A stretch of 64,000 bases of DNA, from contig NZ_CP019966.1 in the NCBI RefSeq assembly GCF_003031265.1, forward strand, positions 744,001-808,000. Reading direction: 5' to 3'. Of the stretch, positions 37,401 to 47,887 are shown piece by piece. A program made the position numbers and the translations under genes. This DNA is from Rhodopseudomonas palustris (GTDB taxonomy: Bacteria > Pseudomonadota > Alphaproteobacteria > Rhizobiales > Xanthobacteraceae). How positions within the stretch are numbered: position 1 is the stretch's first letter; each line of letters opens with the position of its first letter. Below the pieces are notes generated by a model that was not told where the DNA came from, made no database searches, and saw only the letters and a list, made by a program, of their open reading frames with translations.

Positions 37401-38452
37401 AGCTTGCCCGCCAGCACGTCGGCGAGATCGGCGACGTCGGTGAGCAGCCGCGAAGCGGCGCGCACCAGCGGCACGGCGAGAATCGCGCCGGTGCCTTCGC
37501 CGAGCCGCAGCCGCAGATCGAGCAGCGGCGCGGCGTCCATTGCCTGCAGCGCGAGGTCGTGGCCGCGCTCGGCCGAGCGATGGGCGAATATGCAATAGTC
37601 GCGAGCTTCCGGCGCCAGCCGCACCGCGACCAGCGCCGCGGCGGTGGCGATGAAGCCGTCGACGATCACCGGCCGGCGCTGCGAGGCGGCGCCCAGCACC
37701 GCGCCGGCCATCATGGCAATCTCCAGCCCGCCGAATTCGGACAGCGCCTCCAGCGGTGCGGTGGCGGGGCTGCGCATCGCAGCCTTTTCGATCGCCGCCT
37801 TCTTCTTGGCCATGCCGTCGGCATCCTGGCCGGCGCCGATCCCGATGCTCTGGTCGAGCGGCGCCGGGCCGAGGCGGTGCAGCAGCAGCGACGACGAAGC
37901 CGTGTTGCCGATCCCCATTTCGCCGAGCGCGATCACGTCCGCCCCCGCGGCGATCTCGGCACGCGCCAGCTCGGCGCCGCGATCGAGCGCCTGGCAAGCC
38001 TCCGCGATGCTCATCGCCGGCTGACGCGCCGCGTTGGCGGTCCCCATCCGTACCTTGGCATCGATCAGATCGGGGTGCTTCGGCAGCTCGGCGGCGACAC
38101 CGGCGTCGATCACTCGGACGTCGACATGGTTGGCGGCTGCGAATGCGTTCGCGGTGGCCTTGCCGGCCAGATAGGTCATTACCATCGCCACCGTCACGGC
38201 GGACGGATATTGCGACACGCCTTCTTCGGTCAGGCCATGGTCGCCGGCGAACACCATCAGCACCGCGTTGTCGGCGCGCGGCGGCTGCGGATGCCGCATC
38301 AAGGCCAGTTCGATGGCGAGGTCTTCGATCCGCCCGAGCGAGCCGAGCGGCTTGGCCTTGCCGTCCACCCGCGCCCGCAAGGTTGCTTTCAGCGACGGGT
38401 CGACCGGGGTGATCGACGGCGGCTGCCAGGTGACGAGGGTTTCGGTCGGCAT
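37397..38452 (-). CDS. cobT: CobT, nicotinate-nucleotide--dimethylbenzimidazole phosphoribosyltransferase
   Basis: CobT (CobU in Pseudomonas naming) activates dimethylbenzimidazole to its alpha-ribotide. The 351-residue protein has AKPLGSLGRIEDLAIELA, VFAGDHGLTEEGVSQYP, GEMGIGNTASSSLL and GAGQDADGMAKKK, and ends with the family's catalytic-region LRLGEGTGAILAVPLVRAA. The ATG at 38452 fits; the frame to 38821 reads antisense through the riboswitch. It forms a minus-strand pair with bluB and diverges from the riboswitch-led unit. Confidence 0.95.
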   Translation of the reverse strand: MPTETLVTWQPPSITPVDPSLKATLRARVDGKAKPLGSLGRIEDLAIELALMRHPQPPRADNAVLMVFAGDHGLTEEGVSQYPSAVTVAMVMTYLAGKATANAFAAANHVDVRVIDAGVAAELPKHPDLIDAKVRMGTANAARQPAMSIAEACQALDRGAELARAEIAAGADVIALGEMGIGNTASSSLLLHRLGPAPLDQSIGIGAGQDADGMAKKKAAIEKAAMRSPATAPLEALSEFGGLEIAMMAGAVLGAASQRRPVIVDGFIATAAALVAVRLAPEARDYCIFAHRSAERGHDLALQAMDAAPLLDLRLRLGEGTGAILAVPLVRAASRLLTDVADLADVLAGKL

Positions 38453-38553
38453 CGGATGGTCCTTTGGTTCGGCAAGGCGCGCAACTGAGGCAAACGCGCA
38501 AGCCCGGTCAACACCACCTTCGCGTTGTTGACCCGCAACAGCGTCGCAGCTAG

Positions 38554-38735
38554 CGTGCCGGACGATGGTCCTTCCGCAAGGAAGGTGAAAAGGGAAGCCG
38601 GTGGGAGACGCGGTGCGTCTCGATCCCGGAGCTGCCCCCGCAACTGTAAGCGACGAGCCATCGCCGAGGCCACTGGGAATTCCTGGGAAGGCGGCGAATG
38701 GCGGCGACTCGCGAGCCAGGAGACCTGCCATCGCG
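38554..38735 (+). promoter_or_regulatory. Cobalamin riboswitch upstream of the DUF1636-cobU-cobW unit
   Basis: The conserved blocks occur in order: GGGAAGCCGGTGGGA near 38590, GCCCCCGCAACTGTAAGC near 38633 (the B12 box), CCACTGGGAA near 38672, GGAAGGCGGCGAA near 38687 and GAGCCAGGAGACCTGCC at 38713. It faces the plus-strand cobalamin genes starting at 38854, so bound cobalamin would lower their expression. The rest of the 400-base gap between cobT and 38854 holds no gene I can support. Confidence 0.93.
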
Positions 38736-38853
38736 TATTGTGCTTTGAAGGGTCGTCGGGGCGGGGTGCACCGGACGGAAGCAGTGCGGACGGCAAAGGC
38801 CTCTCCCGCGCGTTCCGACAAAGCTCGATAGCTGACGCGATGATTCGAGCCCG

Positions 38854-39285
38854 ATGGATTCCGAGCCCCCTGCCGATGTGAGCGCCGATCCGCCGCGCGT
38901 GCTGCCCGGCGCGCCGGTGATCGTCAGCGTCTGCACCACCTGCAAGACGATCGACGGCGTCGCTGTCGGCGCGCCGATGCTGGAAGCCGTCCGCGCCGCG
39001 CTGGCGGGCGCCGGCGCGGTGCAGGTGCGCGCTGTGCAGTGCCTGTCCGCATGCAAGCGCGCCGCCACCGTCGCGGTGTCGAGCGAAGGCGGCTACACCT
39101 TCGTGTTCGGCGATCTCGACGGCGCCGGCGGCGCTGACGCTGTGGCGGCGTTCGTGGCCTCCTATCAGGACAGTCACTACGGTCTGGTGCCGTGGCGGCA
39201 GCGCCCGGAAGTCCTGCGCAAGGGCACCGTCGTCCGCCTGCCGCCGCCGCAATGGTCTCCCGACGATGGGCGGGCGCCGACATGA
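38854..39285 (+). CDS. DUF1636 family metal-binding-like protein in the cobalamin operon
   Basis: The 143-residue protein has VSVCTTCKTIDG near residues 24-35 and VQCLSACKRAATV near 59-70, two cysteine pairs that recall thioredoxin-like 2Fe-2S ferredoxins. DUF1636 genes often accompany cobW and cobN. The first gene behind the riboswitch, it overlaps cobU (ATGA). A role in metal or electron delivery for corrin-ring metalation is inference. The start at 38854 has no strong ribosome site. Confidence 0.8.
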   Translation: MDSEPPADVSADPPRVLPGAPVIVSVCTTCKTIDGVAVGAPMLEAVRAALAGAGAVQVRAVQCLSACKRAATVAVSSEGGYTFVFGDLDGAGGADAVAAFVASYQDSHYGLVPWRQRPEVLRKGTVVRLPPPQWSPDDGRAPT

Positions 39286-39812
39286 GCGCGTTGATCTCTA
39301 CCCTGGTGCTCGGCGGCGCGCGCTCCGGCAAATCGGTGTTCGGCGAACGCCTGGTCGCCGAGAGCGGCTTGGCCAGGATCTATCTCGCGACCGCCACCGC
39401 CAGCGACGACGAAATGTCCGATCGCATCGCGCACCATCGCGTCCGCCGCGGCGAGGGCTGGACTACGATCGAGGAGCCGCTCGGCTTGGTCGATGCGCTG
39501 ACCCAGCACGCCGGCCGCGGCCGCGCCGTGCTGGTCGATTGCCTGACGCTGTGGCTGTTCAACCTGATGGAAGCCGGCCGCGATCCCGAGGTCGAGGCGA
39601 GGCGGCTGGCGCGCTATCTCGGCGTCGCCGCCGGACCGATCGTGCTCGTCTCCAACGAAGTCGGCCTCGGCCTGGTGCCGGAGACGCCGCTCGGCCGCGC
39701 CTTCCGCGACGCGCAAGGCCGCCTCAATCAGACCATCGCTGCCGCGGTGCCCAACGTCGCCTTCATCGCCGCCGGCCTGCCGCTGTGGCTGAAACGCCAA
39801 TCAGGAGAGTAG
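39282..39812 (+). CDS. cobU: Adenosylcobinamide kinase/guanylyltransferase (CobU; CobP in aerobic naming)
   Basis: The bifunctional enzyme phosphorylates adenosylcobinamide and transfers GMP to it. The 176 residues show the P-loop LGGARSGKS at 10-18, ATASDDEMSDRIAHHRVRRGEGW with the histidine region and VLVDCLTLWLFNL. The start overlaps the DUF1636 stop. A GGAGAG inside its final codons serves cobW. Confidence 0.95.
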   Translation: MSALISTLVLGGARSGKSVFGERLVAESGLARIYLATATASDDEMSDRIAHHRVRRGEGWTTIEEPLGLVDALTQHAGRGRAVLVDCLTLWLFNLMEAGRDPEVEARRLARYLGVAAGPIVLVSNEVGLGLVPETPLGRAFRDAQGRLNQTIAAAVPNVAFIAAGLPLWLKRQSGE

Positions 39813-39815
39813 TTC

Positions 39816-40820
<1,005 letters not shown>

Positions 40821-40837
40821 TTCGTATGCCTCTCCCC

Positions 40838-40918
40838 GTCATTGCGAGGAGCGAAGCGACGAAGCAATCCAGGGGCACCGGCCCCGAGGCTGGATTGCTT
40901 CGCTTCGCTCGCAATGAC
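40838..40918. repeat. Palindromic intergenic repeat, family A (copy 2)
   Basis: It starts GTCATTGCGAGGAGCGAAGC and ends CTTCGCTCGCAATGAC with inner arms AATCCAG and CTGGATT. The copy is in the opposite sense to the one at 130-210 as judged by the CGAGGAGCG arm. It fills most of the gap between cobW and cobN. Confidence 0.8.
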
Positions 40919-40953
40919 GTGGAGAGGGCGGTCGCACAGCAACGGTGCTCCAA

Positions 40954-43900
40954 ATGCACCTGAAGCTCGACACCAGCGTCAGCATCGACGACGGCGACGT
41001 TGCGCGCGATCTTGGTCAGGCGACGGCCGATATCGTGGTGTTGTCTGCGGCCGACAGCGATCTGGCGGCGTTCGGCGTGGCGCGGGCCGGGATGCCGGAC
41101 GGCTATCCGACGCTCCAGCTCACCAATTTTCTGGCGCTCGGCCATCCGGCGTCGGTCGATCTTTATGTCGAGCGCACGCTGGCGAAAGCCAAGCTCGTCA
41201 TCCTGCGGATGCTCGGTGGCGAGGCCTATTGGCCGCACGGCGTCGACAGTCTGCGGCGCGATGCGCTGGCGCGGGGCGCACAGTTCGTCTGTATTCCGGG
41301 CGAGATGGAGTGGAATGCGGAGTTGGCTGCGCGCAGCACCGCCGATCTCGACGATGCTCACGCGCTGTGGCGCTATTGCAGCGAGGGCGGCGCCGAGAAC
41401 GTCCGCTTGGCGCTGCGCTACGCCGCCTGGATGATCCTGCGCGACGACTGCCCGCCGCCGCCGCGGCCGATGCCGGCCGCAGGGTTCTGGCCGGCCGAGC
41501 CGCCGCCATCGCAGCGCCGCCGCGCGTTGGTGATCTTCTATCGGGCGCTGGCGGCGAGCGGCGACACCGGGGCGATCGCGGCGCTGCGTGACGCTCTCGC
41601 CGCGCGTGATTTCGATCCAACCTGCATCTTCGTGACCAGTCTGAAGGATGCGCGCTCGATCGCGTTTCTTCGCAGCGTGCTCGCCGCGACGCCACCGGAC
41701 GTCATCATCAACGCCACCGCGTTTGCGACCGCCACCGCCACGGATGACTCCGGTGTGCTGGCGTCGGCGGATTGCCCGATCCTGCAGGTGGCGCAGGCGG
41801 GGGTGACGCGCGAGCATTGGGAGCAATCCGGCCGCGGGCTCAATCCGCGCGACCTCGCCATGCATGTCGTACTGCCGGAGGTCGACGGCCGTGTCTTCGC
41901 CGGAGCCGTGGCCTTCAAGCAGCGCGGCGGCGATGCCGAATTCGCCCCGACCGTGTATCAGCCGCTGCAGGACCGGATCGATGCGGTGGCGGATCTGGCG
42001 CAGGCCTGGGTGCGGCTGCGGCATCAGCCGCGCGACCAACGCCGCGTCGCCATCGTGCTCGCCAATTATCCGAATCGCGATGGCCGGCTCGGCAACGGCG
42101 TCGGCCTCGACACCCCACAATCGCTGCACGACCTGCTGTTCACACTGCGGACGGAAGGCTATCTCACCCGCGAGCTGCCGGCCAACACGGCGGCGCTGAT
42201 GGAGCAGCTACAGCGCGGCCCGACCAACGAACTGAAGAGCCGATCCGATCGGGAAGGCGGCGTGAGCTGGCCGGTGGCGGACTACGCGGCGGCGTTCGCG
42301 GAGCTGCCGCAGGCGGTGCGCGATGCGGTGACTGCACGGTGGGGCGCGCCGGAGCAGGATCCGCATGTCGCGGATGGGGACTTCCGTCTCGGCCTGCATC
42401 GCTTCGGCAACATCCTGGTCGGGGTGCAGCCGGCACGTGGCTATGCGATCGATCCGAAATCGAGCTTCCACGATCCCGAGCTGCCGCCGCCGCATCATTA
42501 TGTGGCGTTCTATCTGTGGCTGCGGCAGGTGTTCGGCACCGAAGCGGTGATCCACCTCGGCAAGCACGGCAATCTCGAATGGCTGCCGGGCAAGAGCGCC
42601 GGGCTGTCGCGCGACTGTTTCCCGACTGCGCTGCTCGGGCCGCTGCCGCATCTCTACCCGTTCATCGTCAACGATCCCGGCGAGGGCATCCAAGCCAAGC
42701 GGCGCAGCGCTGCGGTGATCGTCGATCATCTGACGCCGCCGATGACTCGCGCCGAGCTGCATGACGAGATGGCGCGGCTGGAAGCGCTGGTCGACGAATA
42801 TGCGATGGCGGCCGATCTCGATCCGACCCGCGCCGACGCCATCGCCGAGGACATCATTTCGTTGGCCCGGGCGACGCGGCTCGACGAAGACGTCGCGATC
42901 GATCGCGACACCGCAACGCTGGATGCGCTGCGCGCGATCGATGCGCATCTGTGCGATCTGAAAGAGATGCAGATCCGCGACGGGCTGCACGTATTCGGCC
43001 GCACGCCGCTCGCCGCCCAGCGCGACGAGCTGCTGGTGTCGATCGCGCGTCTGCCGCGCTCCGAACTGAAGCCGCAGGATGCCTCGCTGCATCGCGCGCT
43101 GGCACGCGACCTCGGACTAACCAACCCCGACGGGACCGAATTCGATCCGCTGACCCGCGATCTGGCTGTGCTCTATGCCGGCCCACGCCCAACAGTCCTC
43201 GCCGAGCTGAGTGATCGGCCATGGCGGACCCATGGTGACACCGTCGAGCGCGTCGAAACGTTGGCCTTGCGGTTGGTGTCGGCTCTTCATCAAGGTTCAC
43301 CCTCTCCTGCGGGCGATGAGGAGAGACTGCCTCACACTCAGCCCGTGCTCGACTGGATCGCCACGTCGCTGCGTCCGGCGATCGAAGCGTCCGGCGATGC
43401 CGAGCGCGATGCACTGCTGCGCGGGCTCGATGGCCGGTTCATTCGGCCGGGGCCCTCCGGCGCGCCGACCCGCGGCCGGCCCGATGTGCTGCCGACGGGG
43501 CGTAATTTCTTCGCGGTCGATGTCCGCGCGGTGCCGACGCCGTCGGCGTGGCGGATCGGCCAGCTCGCCGCCGAGCGCCTGATCGAATCCTATTGGCAGG
43601 AGGCCGGCGAATGGCCGCGCTCGATCGCGCTGTCGGCGTGGGGCACCGCCAATATGCGCACCGGCGGCGACGATGTCGCGCAGGCGTTGGCGCTGATCGG
43701 TGCGCGGCCGACCTGGGAAGATGCCACCGGCCGCGTCACCGGCTTTGCGATCGTGCCGCTGTCGGAGCTGCGGCGGCCGCGCGTCGATGTCACCTTCCGC
43801 GTCTCCGGGCTGTTTCGTGACGCCTTCCCGGTGCAGATGGACCTGATTGCCAGCGCAATTGCAGCGGTTGCGGCGCTCGACGAACCTGATGACGCCAATC

Positions 43901-44691
43901 CGATCGCCGCGCAGGTCCGCGTCCGCAGCGACCAATTAGTTCGAACGGGTGTCGATCCCGAGCTGGCGAAGAAGCAAGCCGGCGCGCGGGTGTTCGGCGC
44001 GCGGCCGGGCACGTACGGAGCCGGGCTGCAGGCGATGATCGATGACGGCGGCTGGAATAATCGCGATGATCTCGCCGGCGCTTATCTCGCCTGGGGCGGC
44101 TATGCCTATGGGGCAGGGCAGGACGGCGCCGAGGCCGCCGATGCGTTCGCGGCGCGGCTGAAAGCAGTCGATCTGGTGGCGCAGGCGCAGGACAATCGCG
44201 AGCACGACATTCTCGATTCCGACGATTACTACCAGTTCATCGGCGGCCTTGCCTCCACGGTCGAAAGTCTGCGCGGGCAGGCACCGCGGATCGCCCATGT
44301 CGACACGTCTCGGCCCGAAGCGCCGCTGCCGCGGACGCTCGCGCATGAGATCTCCCGCGTGGTGCGGGGCCGCGCCGCCAACCCGAAGTGGATTCAGGGC
44401 GTGATGCGCCACGGCTACAAGGGCGCCTCCGAGATCGCCGCCACCGTGGACTATTTGTTCGGCTTTGCGGCTTCGACCGACGCCGTCGGCAACCGTCATT
44501 TCGACCTGCTGTTCGCCGCTTATCTCGAAGACGACGCGGTGCGCGAGTTTCTCCGCGACGCCAATCCGGCGGCGCTAGGCGATATCGTGGCGCGGTTCGA
44601 CGAGGCGATCCGCCGCGGGCTGTGGACGCCGCGCTCCAACCGAGCGGCCGACCTGCTCGCCGAAATTCTCACCCCCAAGGAAGCTGCATGA
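40954..44691 (+). CDS. cobN: CobN, large subunit of aerobic cobaltochelatase
   Basis: CobN is the substrate-binding subunit of the ATP-dependent enzyme that inserts cobalt into hydrogenobyrinic acid a,c-diamide, with CobS and CobT, which are not in this window. The 1245-residue protein has the family's opening (MHLKLDTSVSIDDGDVARDLGQ), the FGTEAVIHLGKHGNLEWLPGKS core near residue 530 and GLDGRFIRPGPSGAPTRGRPDVLPTGRNF. I chose the ATG at 40954; a GTG at 40945 is possible. A palindrome-bearing insert lies near 43302-43325. Its stop overlaps cobO. Confidence 0.95.
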   Translation: MHLKLDTSVSIDDGDVARDLGQATADIVVLSAADSDLAAFGVARAGMPDGYPTLQLTNFLALGHPASVDLYVERTLAKAKLVILRMLGGEAYWPHGVDSLRRDALARGAQFVCIPGEMEWNAELAARSTADLDDAHALWRYCSEGGAENVRLALRYAAWMILRDDCPPPPRPMPAAGFWPAEPPPSQRRRALVIFYRALAASGDTGAIAALRDALAARDFDPTCIFVTSLKDARSIAFLRSVLAATPPDVIINATAFATATATDDSGVLASADCPILQVAQAGVTREHWEQSGRGLNPRDLAMHVVLPEVDGRVFAGAVAFKQRGGDAEFAPTVYQPLQDRIDAVADLAQAWVRLRHQPRDQRRVAIVLANYPNRDGRLGNGVGLDTPQSLHDLLFTLRTEGYLTRELPANTAALMEQLQRGPTNELKSRSDREGGVSWPVADYAAAFAELPQAVRDAVTARWGAPEQDPHVADGDFRLGLHRFGNILVGVQPARGYAIDPKSSFHDPELPPPHHYVAFYLWLRQVFGTEAVIHLGKHGNLEWLPGKSAGLSRDCFPTALLGPLPHLYPFIVNDPGEGIQAKRRSAAVIVDHLTPPMTRAELHDEMARLEALVDEYAMAADLDPTRADAIAEDIISLARATRLDEDVAIDRDTATLDALRAIDAHLCDLKEMQIRDGLHVFGRTPLAAQRDELLVSIARLPRSELKPQDASLHRALARDLGLTNPDGTEFDPLTRDLAVLYAGPRPTVLAELSDRPWRTHGDTVERVETLALRLVSALHQGSPSPAGDEERLPHTQPVLDWIATSLRPAIEASGDAERDALLRGLDGRFIRPGPSGAPTRGRPDVLPTGRNFFAVDVRAVPTPSAWRIGQLAAERLIESYWQEAGEWPRSIALSAWGTANMRTGGDDVAQALALIGARPTWEDATGRVTGFAIVPLSELRRPRVDVTFRVSGLFRDAFPVQMDLIASAIAAVAALDEPDDANPIAAQVRVRSDQLVRTGVDPELAKKQAGARVFGARPGTYGAGLQAMIDDGGWNNRDDLAGAYLAWGGYAYGAGQDGAEAADAFAARLKAVDLVAQAQDNREHDILDSDDYYQFIGGLASTVESLRGQAPRIAHVDTSRPEAPLPRTLAHEISRVVRGRAANPKWIQGVMRHGYKGASEIAATVDYLFGFAASTDAVGNRHFDLLFAAYLEDDAVREFLRDANPAALGDIVARFDEAIRRGLWTPRSNRAADLLAEILTPKEAA

Positions 44692-45314
44692 CCGATCCTC
44701 TGCCCGCCCGCGACGAAAACGTCCGCCACGCCGAGAAGGCGAAGAAGCGGAAAGCCGCGCACGACAAGAAGCTGCAGGGGATGACCGACAGCAAGGGGCT
44801 GATCATCGTCCACACCGGCACCGGCAAGGGGAAGACCTCGGCCGCGCTCGGCATGGTGTTCCGCCATATCGGCCACGGCATGCCGGTCGGCGTAGTGCAC
44901 TTCACCAAGTCGGAGAAGTGGAACACCGGCGAGGCCAAGCTGCTGGCGAAGTTTCCGGAGCTCGCGACGCTGCACATCATGGGCGAGGGCTTCACCTGGG
45001 AAACACAGGACCGCGAACGCGACATCGCCGCGGCGCGCGCCGGCTGGGAGCGTGCCAAGGAATTGATCCGCGACGACCGCCATCGCATGGTGCTGCTCGA
45101 CGAGCTGAACATCGTGCTGCGCTATGATTATCTGCCGATCGAAGAAATTGTCGCGGTGCTGCTCGACGAGAAGCCGGCCGACAAGCACGTGGTGATCACC
45201 GGCCGCAACGCCCACCCGGCGCTGATCGAGATCGCAGACCTCGTGACCGATATGACCCTGGTGAAGCACCCGTTCCGGACCGGCGTGAAGGCGCAAAAGG
45301 GCGTGGAGTTTTGA
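44688..45314 (+). CDS. cobO: CobO, cob(I)yrinic acid a,c-diamide adenosyltransferase
   Basis: CobO attaches the adenosyl upper ligand. The 208-residue protein has the basic N-terminus (EKAKKRKAAHDKKLQ), P-loop IVHTGTGKGKTSAALGM near residues 38-50, SEKWNTGEAKLL, DELNIVLRYDYL and ITGRNAHPALIEIADLVTDM. It overlaps cobN by 4 bases, so both are probably on one transcript ending at the repeat that follows. Confidence 0.95.
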   Translation: MTDPLPARDENVRHAEKAKKRKAAHDKKLQGMTDSKGLIIVHTGTGKGKTSAALGMVFRHIGHGMPVGVVHFTKSEKWNTGEAKLLAKFPELATLHIMGEGFTWETQDRERDIAAARAGWERAKELIRDDRHRMVLLDELNIVLRYDYLPIEEIVAVLLDEKPADKHVVITGRNAHPALIEIADLVTDMTLVKHPFRTGVKAQKGVEF

Positions 45315-45335
45315 GCGCGCGGCCGAAGGTCGAGT

Positions 45336-45434
45336 GTCATTCCGGGGCGCCGCGCAGCGGCGAACCCGGAATCCAGAAGTGTAGAGCACCTCGAGATTCC
45401 GGGTTCGCGAACTTCGTTCGCGCCCCGGAATGAC
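45336..45434. repeat. Palindromic intergenic repeat, family B (copy 1)
   Basis: It begins GTCATTCCGGGGCGCCGCGC and ends CGCGCCCCGGAATGAC, with inner arms CCCGGAATC and GATTCCGGG. It lies between cobO and cobQ on the same strand. A second copy is at 60821-60919. Confidence 0.8.
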
Positions 45435-45454
45435 GTCGTGAGGAGTGACGCGGT

Positions 45455-46942
45455 ATGACTCAGGTGACCCCCGCGCTGATGATCCAGGGCACCTGCTCCA
45501 ATGCCGGCAAGTCGACGCTGGTGGCGGGGCTTTGCCGGGCGTTGGTGCGGCGGGGGCTCAAGGTCGCGCCGTTCAAGCCGCAGAACATGTCGAACAACGC
45601 TGCGGTGACGGTCGATGGCGGTGAAATCGGTCGGGCGCAGGCGGTGCAGGCGCGCGCCGCCAAACTGCCGCCGACGGTGCATATGAATCCGGTGTTGCTG
45701 AAGCCGGAGACCGACACCGGCGCGCAAGTGATCGTACAAGGCAAACGGTTCGGCCGGCTCGGCGCGCAGCACTTCCTCGACAAGAAAGCGGCGCTGCTGC
45801 CGCACGTACTCGACAGCTTCGCGAGGCTCGCACGCGAGGCCGACATCGTGCTGGTCGAAGGCGCCGGCTCGCCGGCTGAGATCAATCTCCGCGCCGGCGA
45901 CATCGCCAATATGGGGTTCGCGCAGGCGGCGAACGTGCCGGTGGTGATTGCCGGCGACATCGAGCGTGGTGGCGTGATCGCCAGTCTGGCCGGCACGCAT
46001 CTGGTGCTCGACGAGGCCGAGCGGGCGCTGGTAGCTGGTTATTTGATCAACAAATTCCGCGGCGACGTGCGGCTGTTCGATCATGGGCTGACGGCGATTA
46101 CCGAGCTGACCGGCTGGCCGTTGCTTGGCGTGGTGCCGTGGCTGCCGTCGGCCGCACTGTTGCCGGCTGAGGACGCGGTCGATCTCGACCGGGCGCAAGC
46201 ATCGACCGCCAAGCGCATCATCGCCGTGCCGATGCTGGCGCGGATTGCTAATTTCGACGATCTCGATCCGCTCGGTATGGAGCCGGGCGTCAAGCTGGTG
46301 TTCGTGCCGCCGGGCACGCCGATCCCGGCCGAGGCCGACGTGGTGATCATTCCCGGCAGCAAGTCGACGCTCGGCGATCTCGCGTTCCTGCGTGCACAGG
46401 GCTGGGATATCGATATCGCCGCGCATGTCCGCCGCGGCGGTCATCTGCTCGGGCTGTGCGGCGGCTATCAGATGCTCGGGCGCAGCATCGCCGATCCGGA
46501 TGGCGTCGACGGCGCGTCCGGCACGGTCGAAGGGCTCGGTCTGCTCGACACCGTCACGATCATGCGGGGCGACAAGTCGACCACATTGGTCCACGGCGCT
46601 CATGTTGCGACCGGCGCACCGGTCGAAGGCTACGAGATTCATCTCGGCCGCACCGAGGGCCCTGATTGCGCGCGGCCGGTGGTGACGATCGACGGTCGGC
46701 CGGACGGTGCGATTTCGAGCGACGGCCGGGTGCAGGGCACCTATCTGCACGGCCTGTTTACGAACGATGAGTTCCGCCGTACTTGGCTTGCTGGTCTCGG
46801 CATCGCCTCGCAGCTCGCCTATGAGGCGCAAATCGAAGCCGCGTTGGAGGCCCTAGCCGATCATCTCGAAGCGCATCTCGATGTCGACCGGATGATCAGA
46901 ATGGCGCGGAGCCGTCAGAGCACGAACGCCAGCGCCGCGTAG
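45455..46942 (+). CDS. cobQ: CobQ, cobyric acid synthase (glutamine-dependent)
   Basis: CobQ amidates four carboxyl groups of adenosylcobyrinic acid a,c-diamide. The 495-residue protein has the dethiobiotin-synthetase-like N-terminal half ([46 protein letters not shown]) and a class I glutaminase C-terminal half with the nucleophile in [10 protein letters not shown] near residue 335 and a histidine in [13 protein letters not shown] precedes the ATG. It overlaps convergent cobD by 28 bases. Confidence 0.96.
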   Translation: MTQVTPALMIQGTCSNAGKSTLVAGLCRALVRRGLKVAPFKPQNMSNNAAVTVDGGEIGRAQAVQARAAKLPPTVHMNPVLLKPETDTGAQVIVQGKRFGRLGAQHFLDKKAALLPHVLDSFARLAREADIVLVEGAGSPAEINLRAGDIANMGFAQAANVPVVIAGDIERGGVIASLAGTHLVLDEAERALVAGYLINKFRGDVRLFDHGLTAITELTGWPLLGVVPWLPSAALLPAEDAVDLDRAQASTAKRIIAVPMLARIANFDDLDPLGMEPGVKLVFVPPGTPIPAEADVVIIPGSKSTLGDLAFLRAQGWDIDIAAHVRRGGHLLGLCGGYQMLGRSIADPDGVDGASGTVEGLGLLDTVTIMRGDKSTTLVHGAHVATGAPVEGYEIHLGRTEGPDCARPVVTIDGRPDGAISSDGRVQGTYLHGLFTNDEFRRTWLAGLGIASQLAYEAQIEAALEALADHLEAHLDVDRMIRMARSRQSTNASAA

Positions 46943-47886
46943 ATCGCGGCCTGCAGCGCGCAAGCTGCAATCATCACCCGCAGCGCGCGCCCGATATCGG
47001 CCGGGGTTGCTTCGCTGCGCGCTTCAGCGTTGAGATAAGGATCGTCGGTGATCTTGCCGCCGTAGCTGCGCGGGCCGGCGAGCGCGACACCGATCGCCGC
47101 AGCCATCGCCGATTCCGGCCAGCCGGCATTCGGCGAACGATGCTTGCCGGCGTCGCGCCGCATCACGGCGATTGCTTGCTTGACCGAACCGCGGACGATC
47201 GGTGCCACCAGCGCGATCAGCAGGCCCGACAGCCGTGCCGGAATCAGATTCAGCACGTCGTCGAGTCGCGCCGCGGCCCAGCCGAACGACCGATGCAGCG
47301 GCGTCAGATGTCCGATCATCGAGTCGGCGGTGTTGATGGTCTTGTAGATCAGCAGACCCGGCAGCCCGAGCAGCGCCAGCCAGAACACCGGCGCGACCAC
47401 GCCGTCGGAAAAATTCTCGGCGCTGGATTCGATTGCGGCGCGGCAGACACCGGCTTCGTCCAGCGTCTGCGGATCGCGGCCGACGATCAGCGACACTTTT
47501 TCGCGGGCTTCCTTCAGGCCACCGGACGCGAAGGCGTCGCGTACCCGTGCGACGTGGTCGTAAAGGCTGCGCTGCGCGATCAGCGTTGCGGCCAGCACGG
47601 CCGCGATCACCCAGCCGCCAGGCAACTGTCGCAGCGGCGCTTCGAGCAGCAGCCCGACCAGGCCGGCGACCGCGATCAGAAACAGCACTGCGACGATGCC
47701 GGCGCCTTTCTTGGTCGTTTCCGACCAATCGTCGCGGTTGAGCGTGCGGTCGAGCCAGCCGATCATCGTGCCGATCAGCACCACCGGATGTGCCAGCCGC
47801 TTCCACAGCCAATCGGGATCGCCAATCAGCGCATCAAGCACCAGCGCCACCACGACGATCAGCAGCGCGTGGGAATCCACCAACAT
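46915..47886 (-). CDS. cobD: CobD/CbiB, adenosylcobinamide-phosphate synthase
   Basis: This membrane enzyme joins aminopropanol (or its phosphate) to cobyric acid. The 323-residue protein shows several hydrophobic helices ([19 protein letters not shown] at the start), the family's [31 protein letters not shown] and [34 protein letters not shown]. It follows btuF by one base. Confidence 0.95.
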   Translation of the reverse strand: MLVDSHALLIVVVALVLDALIGDPDWLWKRLAHPVVLIGTMIGWLDRTLNRDDWSETTKKGAGIVAVLFLIAVAGLVGLLLEAPLRQLPGGWVIAAVLAATLIAQRSLYDHVARVRDAFASGGLKEAREKVSLIVGRDPQTLDEAGVCRAAIESSAENFSDGVVAPVFWLALLGLPGLLIYKTINTADSMIGHLTPLHRSFGWAAARLDDVLNLIPARLSGLLIALVAPIVRGSVKQAIAVMRRDAGKHRSPNAGWPESAMAAAIGVALAGPRSYGGKITDDPYLNAEARSEATPADIGRALRVMIAACALQAAIYAALAFVL

Positions 47887-47887
47887 G

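Noticed and set aside
36699..38501. 600-codon frame extending bluB upstream over cobT
   Set aside because: The N-terminal part reads out of frame through cobT; bluB starts near 37400-37370.
45128..46831. 567-codon antisense open frame across cobO end and cobQ
   Set aside because: It crosses a repeat and the convincing cobQ gene, with His/Arg-rich low-quality composition.
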